This document shows positions 1 to 6,820 of a stretch of 22,162 nucleotides of DNA, in pieces; position 1 is the stretch's first letter, and each line of letters starts with the position of its first letter. This DNA comes from Thermoleophilia bacterium (lineage in GTDB: Bacteria > Actinomycetota > Thermoleophilia > Gaiellales > JAICJC01), in the NCBI GenBank assembly GCA_025928435.1, contig JAICJM010000047.1, positions 1 through 22,162 of the forward strand, read 5' to 3'. A program made the translations under genes and the position numbers. The notes under the pieces are model-generated. The model did no database searches. It was given only the letters and a program-made list of their open reading frames with translations, and was not told the DNA's origin.

Positions 1-1216
1 CCGCCCCGAGGAAGTGGCCGCCGTGGCCGACCTCCTGGTGAGCGTCGTAGGCCAGGCTGGCCTCGTCGATCTCGAGCGGCGTGAACTCCTCCTGCAGCAT
101 CCGCAGGATCTCGATGTCCACGATGAACTTCTCGTAGCAGCTGACCAGGCCCGACTCGAGCCAGCCGGCCGAGTGCATGACGTAGTTCGCGCCGGCGAGG
201 AACGTCGGCAGCATCGTCATCAGCGCCTCGTACGCCGCCTGGGCGTCGACGGTCTGGCTGGAGGTGAGGCCGCCGCCGCTGCGCCACGGGAGGCCGAAGT
301 GGCGCGCGATCTGGCCGGTGCAGAGCAGGCCGACGGCCGACTCCGGGGTGCCGAAGCTGGGCGAGCCCGACTGGAGGTCGGTGTTCGAGAGGAACGAGCC
401 GAACACGACCGGGCAGCCGGGGCGCACGAGCTGGGTGAGGGCGATGCCCGCGAGCGCCTCGGCCATCTGCTGCACGAGCGTCGCCGGGATCGTGACCGGC
501 GACATCGCACCCATGAGCAGGAAGGGCGTGATGATGATCGCCTGGTTGGCGCGGTTGTACTCGAGCATCGCCGCCAGCATGCGGTCGTCGAACCGCAGCG
601 GCGAGTTCACGTTGATCAGCGAGATCGTGACCGGCGCCGCCTCGATCTGCTCGCGGCCGCCGTGCAGGATCTCGCTCATCGCGACGGTGTCCGCGGCGTT
701 GGGGCCGGACGTGACCGAGCCCATGTGCGGCTTGTCCGAGAGGGTCTGGAGCGCGAACACCATGTCGAGGTGGCGCGAGTCGAGCGGCGTGTCGTTCGGC
801 TCGCAGATCGTCCCGCCGGCCGAGTCCAGCTGCTCGAACTGCTGCGAGAGCATGACGAACCGCTCGAAGTCGGCCATCGTCGCGTCGCGGCGCTCGTCTC
901 CCTCGCGCACGAACGGCGGCCCGTAGACGCCGGTGAAGACCATGTTGTCGCCGCCGAGGCGCACGGATTTCTCCGGGTTGCGGGCGACGAGGTCGAACTC
1001 GCGCGGCACCTTGGCGACCTGTTCCATCACGAAGTCCGGGTCGAGCCAGACCGTCGCGTCCTCGGTGCGGCAGCCGGCGGCGCGGAAGATCTCGACCGCC
1101 TCAGGCAGGATGAACTCGACCCCGATCTCGGACACGATCCGGCGCCAGCCCCGGTCGAGGGTGTCCATGGCCTCCTCGGAGAGGATCTCGTAGCGCGGCA
1201 TGGTGTTGCGGAACAT
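1..1216 (-). CDS. MttB-family (trimethylamine/glycine betaine-type) corrinoid methyltransferase, partial
   Basis: Predicted to transfer a methyl group from a quaternary or tertiary amine to the Co(I) corrinoid protein encoded across the intergenic region. 405 residues are visible from the ATG at 1216; the family usually runs about 460-510, so the C-terminus lies outside the window. Family features seen: an N-terminal helical start (YEILSEEAMDTLDRGWRRI, residues 9-27), EIGVEF near 30, a glycine-rich GPPFVREGDERR near 99-110, SGPNAADTVAMSEILHGG at 170-187, and SNTDLQSGSPSFGTPE at 277-292. No in-frame TAG occurs in the visible part, so this looks like the non-pyrrolysine branch (MtgB-type, glycine betaine; other members act on proline betaine, carnitine or butyrobetaine). 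The substrate cannot be read from sequence. An in-frame TAG at about 1239-1241 limits upstream extension; an alternative start is the ATG at 1201. The Shine-Dalgarno is weak. It is divergent from iclR and shares its 67-74 base control region. Confidence 0.9.
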   Translation of the reverse strand, partial: MFRNTMPRYEILSEEAMDTLDRGWRRIVSEIGVEFILPEAVEIFRAAGCRTEDATVWLDPDFVMEQVAKVPREFDLVARNPEKSVRLGGDNMVFTGVYGPPFVREGDERRDATMADFERFVMLSQQFEQLDSAGGTICEPNDTPLDSRHLDMVFALQTLSDKPHMGSVTSGPNAADTVAMSEILHGGREQIEAAPVTISLINVNSPLRFDDRMLAAMLEYNRANQAIIITPFLLMGAMSPVTIPATLVQQMAEALAGIALTQLVRPGCPVVFGSFLSNTDLQSGSPSFGTPESAVGLLCTGQIARHFGLPWRSGGGLTSSQTVDAQAAYEALMTMLPTFLAGANYVMHSAGWLESGLVSCYEKFIVDIEILRMLQEEFTPLEIDEASLAYDAHQEVGHGGHFLGA

Positions 1217-1218
1217 GC

Positions 1219-1247
1219 TTGACGGCCCCCAGGTCGATCCCTATGAT
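1219..1247 (+). promoter_or_regulatory. Predicted sigma70-type promoter of the iclR operon
   Basis: TTGACG (1219-1224) and TATGAT (1242-1247) are separated by exactly 17 bases, which is a strong housekeeping-type promoter. Transcription would begin near 1254, at the left edge of the inverted repeat at 1255-1272. The -35 box lies just outside the first codon of the divergent methyltransferase gene. Called by eye from consensus matching. Confidence 0.6.
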
Positions 1248-1254
1248 CCTTATC

Positions 1255-1272
1255 GTGGAACAATAGTTCCAC
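1255..1272. promoter_or_regulatory. Inverted-repeat operator, probably bound by the adjacent IclR protein
   Basis: GTGGAACAATAGTTCCAC is a perfect palindrome: two 7-base arms (1255-1261, 1266-1272) around AATA. The TGGAA...TTCCA layout resembles known IclR-family operators. It begins at the predicted start of iclR transcription and lies about 39 bases upstream of the methyltransferase start, so one bound dimer could control both directions. The assignment to this IclR protein is inference from position and form. Confidence 0.7.
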
Positions 1273-1290
1273 ATCGTGAGTCGATTTTCA

Positions 1291-2025
1291 ATGCCGAACA
1301 CCTCCGGGACCCAGTCGATCGACCGCGCCGCCCAGCTGCTGATCGCGGTTGCGGACAGCGCCGCCCCGATCGGGGTCGGCGAGCTGGCCGAGGCCACCGA
1401 TCTGCCCAAGAGCACCGTGTCGCGGCTCGTCGCCGCGCTCGAGCGGCACGCGCTCGTCCAGCGCGACGGCGTCCGCGGCCCGCTGCGGCCGGGGCCGGTG
1501 ATGATGCGCCTGGCCCGCCGGGGGGTCGGCGACCGCGACCTGACGGGGCTCAGCGCCGACGCGCTGCGGCATCTGGCCGAGGCCAGCGCCGAGACGATCA
1601 ACCTGGCCGTGCCGACGCCGCTCGGCGTCGAGCACCTGAGCCAGGTCGACAGCCACCACTTCATCGGGTCGACGAACTGGATCGGGCGGCGCGTCCCGCA
1701 CGAGACGACGGCGGTCGGCAAGGTCTTCCTGGCCTTCGGCGCCGTCCGGGTCACCGAGCAGCACGCCGGGCTCGTCCCGGAGCTCGAGGCGGTGCGCGTG
1801 CGCGGCTACGCGACGGCGATCGGCGAGCTCGAGCCCGGGCTCGCGGCCATGGCCGCGCCCGTGCGCGCGGGCGCCGGCGACGTGGTGGCCGCGCTCTCGA
1901 TCTCGGGGCCCGAGACGCGCCTGACACGTGAGCGCATCGCCGACCTGGCGCCCGTGCTCCTGCACGAGGCGGCTACGGTGTCGGCACGACTGGGGTACGG
2001 CACGACCACGCAAGGAGCAGCATGA
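1291..2025 (+). CDS. IclR-family transcriptional regulator
   Basis: A 244-residue IclR-type regulator with a winged helix-turn-helix at about residues 8-70 (SIDRAAQLLIAVAD, then LPKSTVSRLVAALERHALV as the recognition region) and a C-terminal effector-binding domain from about 80 onward. In that domain ETTAVGKVFLAF matches the conserved region that usually reads ...T..GK..LA. Length is normal for the family. The ATG at 1291 was chosen because GTGAG lies about 10 bases upstream; an in-frame GTG at 1276 would add five residues but sits almost on the operator. It is the first gene of the plus-strand methyl-transfer operon and its stop overlaps the next start (ATGA, 2022-2025). It probably senses the methylated substrate or a breakdown product and represses or activates both mttB and its own operon; the ligand is unknown. 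Confidence 0.9.
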   Translation: MPNTSGTQSIDRAAQLLIAVADSAAPIGVGELAEATDLPKSTVSRLVAALERHALVQRDGVRGPLRPGPVMMRLARRGVGDRDLTGLSADALRHLAEASAETINLAVPTPLGVEHLSQVDSHHFIGSTNWIGRRVPHETTAVGKVFLAFGAVRVTEQHAGLVPELEAVRVRGYATAIGELEPGLAAMAAPVRAGAGDVVAALSISGPETRLTRERIADLAPVLLHEAATVSARLGYGTTTQGAA

Positions 2026-2690
2026 CGCACGAAGAGATCATCCAGGGGCTGTACGACAACACGCTGATCGGGAACGCACCCGAGGTCAAGGATCTGACGA
2101 ACCAGGGCCTGGCCGACGGCCTCGACCCGGAGCGGATGCTCTATGACGGCCTGATCCCCTCGCTGGAAGAGGTCGGCGCCCGGTTCGAGCGCGGCGACTT
2201 CTTCGTCCCCGAGATGCTGATCGCCGCCCGCGCGATGCAGGGGGCGCTGGACATCCTCCGCCCGCTGCTCGCCGAGACGGGCGCGAAGCCGATCGGCACC
2301 TTCGTCATGGGCACCGTCAAGGGCGACGTGCACGACATCGGCAAGAACCTCGTGAACATCATGCTCGAGGGCGCCGGGTTCACCGTCCACGACCTGGGCG
2401 TGAACGTCGCGCCGGAGCGGTTCGTCGAGGAGGTGCAGAAGCACGAGCCCGACATCGTCGGCTTCTCCGCATTCCTGACCACCACGATGCCGATGTTCAA
2501 GGCCAACATCAACGCCCTCCAGAAGGCCGGGCTGCGCGACCAGGTGATCGTCATGGTCGGCGGCGCGCCCGTCACGAAGGAGTACGCCGACGCGGTCGGC
2601 GCCGACGGCTACGCCGCGGACGCGTCGACGGCGGTGCGGATGGCGAAGGAGCTGATCGAGCAGCACCGGCGCGAGCCTGCAGCGGTCTGA
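2022..2690 (+). CDS. Corrinoid (B12-binding) methyl-carrier protein, MtgC/MttC type
   Basis: A 222-residue corrinoid protein that carries the methyl group between the MttB-family enzyme and the THF-specific methyltransferase. Residues 1-85 form the helical cap domain (B12-binding_2 type) and 90-215 the Rossmann-like cobalamin domain. The base-off/His-on signature is complete: GDVHDIG at 101-107, with His104 as the likely lower cobalt ligand, then SAFLTTTM at 149-156 and VGGAPV at 179-184. Length matches MtgC/MttC/MtbC-type carriers. A strong AAGGAG (2012-2017) lies 4 bases before the ATG, and the start overlaps the iclR stop. The following gene begins one base after its stop. The protein would act in the cytoplasm and needs RACo (4967-6820) for reactivation after oxidation to Co(II). 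Confidence 0.95.
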   Translation: MTHEEIIQGLYDNTLIGNAPEVKDLTNQGLADGLDPERMLYDGLIPSLEEVGARFERGDFFVPEMLIAARAMQGALDILRPLLAETGAKPIGTFVMGTVKGDVHDIGKNLVNIMLEGAGFTVHDLGVNVAPERFVEEVQKHEPDIVGFSAFLTTTMPMFKANINALQKAGLRDQVIVMVGGAPVTKEYADAVGADGYAADASTAVRMAKELIEQHRREPAAV

Positions 2691-2691
2691 A

Positions 2692-3063
2692 GTGAGCCTC
2701 CTGACTGCCATGGAGGCGGCGGTCAAGAAGCCCGTCTTCGGCTGCCGGATGTGCGGCCAGTGCGTGCTGCACTCGACCGGCATGACGTGCCCGATGAACT
2801 GCCCGAAGACGCTCCGCAACGGCCCCTGCGGCGGCGTGCGCGCCGACGGCGGCTGCGAGGTGAAGCCGGACATGCGGTGCGTGTGGTTGCGCGGCTACGA
2901 GCGCTCGCGGCGGCTGCCGCTGCTCCCGGCCGCGTGGCGGGACGAGTTCAACCACCTGCGGCCGCCCGTCGACAACACCCTGCGCGGCACGTCCTCGTGG
3001 CGCAACTTCGCCAGCGGGCGCGACCGCCGCACCCCCGCGGGCTGGGAGGCCGGCGAGCGTTGA
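2692..3063 (+). CDS. metV: MetV-like Cys-rich protein (methylenetetrahydrofolate reductase C-terminal domain family)
   Basis: A 123-residue protein with eight cysteines in the first 63 residues (18, 21, 24, 33, 37, 46, 55, 63), including CRMCGQC and NGPCGG. This matches the family annotated as MTHFR C-terminal domain or MetV, which in acetogens is a separate subunit bound to MetF (MetVF) and carries a metal or Fe-S site. The C-terminal half is basic and low in motifs. The start is GTG at 2692, one base after the corrinoid protein stop, with no clear Shine-Dalgarno, so translation is probably coupled. It directly precedes metF, as in MetVF loci. Inferred role: electron-transfer or structural partner of MetF when methyl-THF is oxidised. 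Whether it binds Fe-S or zinc cannot be decided here. Confidence 0.85.
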   Translation: MSLLTAMEAAVKKPVFGCRMCGQCVLHSTGMTCPMNCPKTLRNGPCGGVRADGGCEVKPDMRCVWLRGYERSRRLPLLPAAWRDEFNHLRPPVDNTLRGTSSWRNFASGRDRRTPAGWEAGER

Positions 3064-3998
3064 GCCGGCTGGAGCAGGCCCTCGAGCAGGGGCGGTTCGT
3101 GGTCACCGCCGAGATGCCGACCATCGACGGCGGCGGCATGGACGAGGTGCGCTTCCAGCTCGACCCGATGGCGCCCTACCTCGACGCCTGCAATGCGACC
3201 GACAACACGGCCGCGCACGCCCACGCCTCGCCGCTCGCGATCTCGATCGCCCTGCGCGAGTGCGGGATGGAGCCGATCATGCAGCTCGTGTGCCGCGACC
3301 GCAACCGGCTCGCGCTCCAGGCCGAGATCGTCGGCGCGTCGCTGCACAACATCGAGAACGTCTGCTGCCTGACCGGGGACGACGTCACCGCCGGCGACGA
3401 GCCCGAGGCCCGGCGCGTCTTCGACCTCGACAGCCCTCAGTTGCTCGCGACCGCCCGGTCGATCGCGTCCGGCCGCTACCTGGGCGGACGGGCGGTCGAG
3501 CCGCCGCCGCACCTTTTCCTCGGCGCCGTCGAGAACCCGGGCGCCCCGCCGTTCGAGTACCGGGCGCAGCGGGCGCTGAAGAAGGTGTGCGCGGGGGCCC
3601 GCTTCCTCCAGCTCCAGATCTGCTTCGAGCCCCATCTGCTGGAGGGGTTCATGGCCGAGTCGGTGCGGCTCGGCGTCACCGAGCGGGCGGCGATCCTGCC
3701 GTCGATCACGATCCTGCGGTCGGCCCGGGCACTGCGCTTCATCGACGAGAAGGTGCCCGGCATCTCCGTGCCCGCCGGACTGATTGCGCGCGTCGAGGCC
3801 TCCGACGACCAGCAGGAGGCGTGCTTCGACCTCGCCTACGAGCTGGCCCGGCACGCCATGGCGCAGCCGGGGGTACGGGGCCTGCACTTCATCAGCTTCC
3901 GCAAGGATGCAGGCATCGCCGCGCTGTGCCGGCGGCTCGGCATCCCCACGCACGCCGAAAGGGTTCAACATGGATACGGTTCTCCAGTCGCGGTCTAA
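3060..3998 (+). CDS. metF: Methylenetetrahydrofolate reductase (MetF family, MetV-dependent type)
   Basis: A 312-residue flavin TIM-barrel enzyme that interconverts methyl-THF and methylene-THF. Here it is probably used to oxidise methyl-THF from demethylation. TAEMPTID (Glu18) corresponds to the catalytic Glu of MetF, MQLVCRDRNR (74-83) and CCLTGDD (102-108) match the conserved folate/FAD segments, and FLQLQICF lies in the second half of the barrel. The start is TTG at 3060, overlapping the metV stop as TTGA, with GGGAGG at 3044-3049 placed 10 bases upstream. A start inside metV would give an N-terminus unlike the family. The 3' end overlaps the next gene by 29 bases. The electron acceptor (NAD or other) is not evident; the MetV neighbour argues against a simple stand-alone E. 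coli-type enzyme. Confidence 0.88.
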   Translation: MSRLEQALEQGRFVVTAEMPTIDGGGMDEVRFQLDPMAPYLDACNATDNTAAHAHASPLAISIALRECGMEPIMQLVCRDRNRLALQAEIVGASLHNIENVCCLTGDDVTAGDEPEARRVFDLDSPQLLATARSIASGRYLGGRAVEPPPHLFLGAVENPGAPPFEYRAQRALKKVCAGARFLQLQICFEPHLLEGFMAESVRLGVTERAAILPSITILRSARALRFIDEKVPGISVPAGLIARVEASDDQQEACFDLAYELARHAMAQPGVRGLHFISFRKDAGIAALCRRLGIPTHAERVQHGYGSPVAV

Positions 3999-4836
3999 GA
4001 CGGTCGTCATCGGGTCGGACAAGCCGTTCTGCATCATCGGAGAGCGGATCAACCCGACCGGGCGCAAGGGCTTCCAGGCCCAGCTGCAGGCCGGCGACCT
4101 GTCTCAGATCGAGATCGACGTCGCCGAACAGGTGGCGGGCGGCGCGGACGTCCTCGACGTGAACGTCGGCGACCCGCTGGCCGACGAGGTCGAGCTGATG
4201 CGCAGCGCGATCGGGCTCATCCAGGGCCTGACCGACCTGCCGCTCGTGATCGACTCGTCGGTGATCGAGGCGCTCGAGGCCGGCCTGGACGCCTACGAGG
4301 GCAAGGCGCTCGTCAACTCGGTGACGGGCGAGGACGAGCGGCTGGAGGCGATCCTGCCGCTGGTCGCCAGGCACGGCGCCGCCGTGATCGCGCTCGCCAA
4401 CGACGACGAGATCCCGATGGAGCCGGAGCGGCGGCTGCAGGTTGCGCGCAAGATCGTCTTGGCCGCCGGCGACCACGGCATCCCGCCCGAGGACATCGTC
4501 ATCGATCCGCTGGCGATGCCGGTCGGCGCCGAGCCGCGCGCCGTGACGCTCTTCATCGAGACGGTGCGGCTGATCCGCGAGAACCTGGGCGTGAACATGA
4601 CCTGCGGGGCCTCGAACACGTCGTTCGGCCTGCCCGGCCGGCACGTCCTGGGAGCGGGCTTCCTCGGCATCGCGGCCAGCCACGGTCTGACGAGCGCGAT
4701 CATGGACGCCCGCGCGCCGGTCTGCGTGGAGGCGGTGCGCGCGGCCGACTTCCTGCTCGGCCACGACGAGTGGGGCGGGCGCTGGATCGCCGCCCACCGG
4801 GCCAAGCAGGCGGCCCAGGCGGCCGGGGCAGCATGA
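3970..4836 (+). CDS. Methyltetrahydrofolate:corrinoid methyltransferase (MtgA/AcsE-like, pterin-binding)
   Basis: A 288-residue pterin-binding TIM-barrel protein that moves the methyl group from the methyl-corrinoid protein to THF (the reaction is reversible). Motifs in order: IGERIN at 23-28, DVNVGD at 63-68, IDSS at 94-97, NSVTGE at 116-121, IDP at 178-180 and GASNTSFGLPGR at 213-224, which together form the methyl-THF site shared with AcsE, MtgA and the MetH pterin domain. Length fits stand-alone members, and there is no B12 domain of its own. The ATG at 3970 has GAAAGGG (3957-3963) 6 bases upstream and lies 29 bases inside metF. It is followed by the only long gap in the operon (4837-4966), so expression of the upstream and downstream parts may be tuned separately. 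Dihydropteroate synthase is less likely given the GERIN and GASN motifs and the neighbours. Confidence 0.92.
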   Translation: MDTVLQSRSKTVVIGSDKPFCIIGERINPTGRKGFQAQLQAGDLSQIEIDVAEQVAGGADVLDVNVGDPLADEVELMRSAIGLIQGLTDLPLVIDSSVIEALEAGLDAYEGKALVNSVTGEDERLEAILPLVARHGAAVIALANDDEIPMEPERRLQVARKIVLAAGDHGIPPEDIVIDPLAMPVGAEPRAVTLFIETVRLIRENLGVNMTCGASNTSFGLPGRHVLGAGFLGIAASHGLTSAIMDARAPVCVEAVRAADFLLGHDEWGGRWIAAHRAKQAAQAAGAA

Positions 4837-4970
4837 GCAACGCTCACCTCCGGCTCGCGTTCGTGGGGGAAACCATGTTTCCCCCACGGGACCCCCTTCT
4901 TCTGAAGCCGTGGGGAACCTCCCGGTTCCCCACACCCTTCCCCGCTCATGCGCCGAAGGTCGTCGCATGA
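4833..4970 (+). CDS. Possible 45-residue coupled small ORF spanning hairpin repeats (doubtful)
   Basis: An ATG at 4833 overlaps the preceding stop (ATGA) and the ORF ends in a TGA that overlaps the RACo ATG (4967). Reading through it would keep ribosomes coupled from the methyltransferase to RACo. The peptide is Pro/Phe-rich (GETMFPPRDPLLLKPWG in the middle) and has no domain I recognise. Most of its length is made by two hairpin palindromes, so the peptide may be only a by-product of DNA/RNA structure. No Shine-Dalgarno precedes it. Confidence 0.25.
   Translation: MSNAHLRLAFVGETMFPPRDPLLLKPWGTSRFPTPFPAHAPKVVA
4862..4888. repeat. Strong hairpin 1 in the methyltransferase-RACo gap
   Basis: Perfect 12-base arms, CGTGGGGGAAAC (4862-4873) and GTTTCCCCCACG (4877-4888), around a CAT loop. 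There is no T-run after it, so it is not a standard intrinsic terminator. It may be an RNA-stabilising or attenuating structure, or a dispersed palindromic repeat. Confidence 0.7.
4910..4933. repeat. Strong hairpin 2 in the methyltransferase-RACo gap
   Basis: Perfect 10-base arms, GTGGGGAACC (4910-4919) and GGTTCCCCAC (4924-4933), around TCCC. Its arms closely resemble those of the hairpin at 4862-4888, so left and right arms of the two hairpins could also pair crosswise, giving mutually exclusive folds. No T-run follows. Confidence 0.7.
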
Positions 4971-4973
4971 GCG
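4943..4973 (+). promoter_or_regulatory. Hairpin enclosing the RACo ribosome-binding site and start codon
   Basis: CGCTCATGCG (4943-4952) pairs perfectly with CGCATGAGCG (4964-4973), leaving an 11-base loop. The Shine-Dalgarno GAAGG (4955-4959) lies in the loop and the ATG (4967-4969) in the right arm. This could limit free initiation so that RACo is translated mainly when ribosomes arrive from upstream. Structure seen; function inferred. Confidence 0.5.
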
Positions 4974-6820
4974 AGGCGGCCGCCGCCGCAGGCACCGGGA
5001 GGGTGCGGCTGCAGTTCCGCCCCGACGGCGGCGACGTGCGCGTGCCCGCGGGCACGACGGTCTTCGACGCGGCGTCCTGGAACGGGATCGCAATCGATTC
5101 CACGTGCGGCGGCCATGGCACCTGCAAGAAGTGCAAGGTGCGCGTGCTGGACGGCTCGGTGCCCGTCTCGAGCGTCGACCCGCGCGCGTTCACGATCGAC
5201 GAGCTGCGCAATGGCTGGCGGCTGGCCTGCCGGGCCGAGGCCACCGAGGATCTCGAGATCGACGTGCCGCCGCTGCAGACGCGGCCGAAGGCGGCCCTCG
5301 TGGGCGTCGGACGCCACGTCATCCTGCGCCCGTCCGTCCAGAAGCGCTACCTGGAGCTGTCCGAGCCGTCGCTCGAGGACCAGGTCTCCGACGTCGAGCG
5401 GGTCGTGGCGGCCGTCGACGACTTCGAGCTGCGCGTGCATCCCGGCGCGGTGCGGACGCTCGGCCGCACGCTGCGGGCCGCGAACTACGAGGTGACGGCG
5501 GTGATCTGCGACGACCTCCTGATCGACGTGGAGCCGGGCGACACCACCGCCGAGCGGCACGCCATCGCCTTCGACCTCGGCACGACCACCGTCGTCGCAA
5601 ACCTGCTCGACCTGGCCACCGGCCAGCCGCTCGCCGTGCGCTCGATGCTGAACCGCCAGCAGCCCTACGGGGCTGACGTGATCTCGCGCGTCTCGGCGAC
5701 GATGCTCGACCCCGACGCCCTGGAGGCGCTCCAGGCCCGCGCGGCCGAGACGCTGAACCAGCTCGCCAGCGAGGTGTGTGAGGAGGCCGGGATCGAGCGC
5801 GAGCGCGTCTACGAGATGGTGGTCTGCGGCAACGTGACCATGACCCAGATCGCGCTCGGAATCGATCCCGAGCCGCTGGCGATGGCGCCGTTCATCATCG
5901 CCGCCCGCCGGCTCCCGCCCGTGACCGCGGCCGATTTCGGCGTCCACCTCCACCCCCGCGCCCCCGCGTTCACGTTCCCGGCCCTCGGCGCCTACGTCGG
6001 CGGCGACATCGTGGCCGGCATGCTCGCGACCGGCCTGACCCGCGACCGGCGGGTGCGGCTCTTCATCGACGTCGGCACGAACTCCGAGATCGCGCTCGGC
6101 TCGCAGGACCGGGTCGTCGCGACCGCCGCCCCGGCGGGCCCGGCCTTCGAGGCCGCCCAGATCAAGTGCGGCATGCGCGCCGCCGAGGGCGCCATCGAGG
6201 GCGTGCGGATCGACGGCGACGAGCTCAGCCTCGAGGTGATCGGCGACACCGACCCCGTGGGCATGTGCGGGTCGGGCTTGGTCGACGCGGTCGCGCAGCT
6301 CGTGGGCGCCGGCCTGCTCGACCACTCCGGCCGCTTCGTGCCCGACGAGGAGGCCGCCGAGGCCCACCCGGTGCTGGCGAAGCGGCTCGTCAAGGTCGGG
6401 GAGGAGCGGGTCTTCGTGCTCGCCTGGCGGGGCGACGAGCCCGAGAACGCGGTCTATCTCTCGCAGCGCGATGTGCGCGAGCTGCAGTTCGCGAAGGCAT
6501 CCATCGCGACCGGCTGGAGCATCCTCATGACCCAGCTCGGCATCGCGCCGGAGGAGGTCTCGCAGGTGCTGCTCGCGGGCAGCTTCGGCTCGTACCTCTC
6601 CCCCGCCAGCGCCGTCCGCATCGGCCTCGTGCCGCGACTGCCGCTGCCGCGGATCGTGTCGGCCGGGAACGTGGCCGGCGAGGGCGCCAAGATGGCCGCC
6701 CTGTCGCTGCGCGAACGCTCCGCCGCCGATGCCATCCTGGACGAGGTCGAGTACGTCGAGCTGTCCGGGCGGGCGGACTTCAACGACATGTTCATCGACC
6801 AGCTCGCGTTCCCGGGATGA
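4967..6820 (+). CDS. RACo-type corrinoid activation protein (2Fe-2S ferredoxin domain plus ASKHA ATPase, DUF4445)
   Basis: A 617-residue reductive activator that uses ATP to drive one electron onto the inactive Co(II) form of the corrinoid protein. The N-terminal ferredoxin domain has Cys47, Cys53, Cys56 ([10 protein letters not shown]) and Cys88 for a 2Fe-2S cluster. A linker and middle region (about 100-195) lead to the ASKHA core: DLGTTT at 203-208, GNVTMT at 288-293, DVGTNSE at 368-374 and AGPAFE at 390-395. This is the RACo layout (N-terminal 2Fe-2S), unlike RamA, which has C-terminal 4Fe-4S clusters. The ATG at 4967 was chosen because GAAGG (4955-4959) is 7 bases upstream and the ferredoxin domain then starts normally; an in-frame ATG at 4910 would add a low-quality extension made from a hairpin. 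Its stop overlaps the next start (ATGA at 6817). Confidence 0.93.
   Translation: MSEAAAAAGTGRVRLQFRPDGGDVRVPAGTTVFDAASWNGIAIDSTCGGHGTCKKCKVRVLDGSVPVSSVDPRAFTIDELRNGWRLACRAEATEDLEIDVPPLQTRPKAALVGVGRHVILRPSVQKRYLELSEPSLEDQVSDVERVVAAVDDFELRVHPGAVRTLGRTLRAANYEVTAVICDDLLIDVEPGDTTAERHAIAFDLGTTTVVANLLDLATGQPLAVRSMLNRQQPYGADVISRVSATMLDPDALEALQARAAETLNQLASEVCEEAGIERERVYEMVVCGNVTMTQIALGIDPEPLAMAPFIIAARRLPPVTAADFGVHLHPRAPAFTFPALGAYVGGDIVAGMLATGLTRDRRVRLFIDVGTNSEIALGSQDRVVATAAPAGPAFEAAQIKCGMRAAEGAIEGVRIDGDELSLEVIGDTDPVGMCGSGLVDAVAQLVGAGLLDHSGRFVPDEEAAEAHPVLAKRLVKVGEERVFVLAWRGDEPENAVYLSQRDVRELQFAKASIATGWSILMTQLGIAPEEVSQVLLAGSFGSYLSPASAVRIGLVPRLPLPRIVSAGNVAGEGAKMAALSLRERSAADAILDEVEYVELSGRADFNDMFIDQLAFPG

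Noticed and set aside
14..1222. Plus-strand frame across the mttB region
   Set aside because: Low-complexity Arg/Val/Asp/Glu translation opposite a gene with strong family motifs.
4862..4888. Intrinsic terminator after the methyltransferase gene
   Set aside because: No T-run follows either hairpin, and the downstream RACo is coupled by overlapping codons and belongs to the same pathway.
4862..4933. Hairpin pair as a CRISPR array or riboswitch
   Set aside because: There are only two imperfect copies without spacers of regular size, and no known cobalamin riboswitch core is visible; read as hairpins only.
4910..4966. N-terminal extension of RACo starting at ATG 4910
   Set aside because: The added 19 residues are encoded by a hairpin, and the Shine-Dalgarno and ferredoxin domain both point to ATG 4967.
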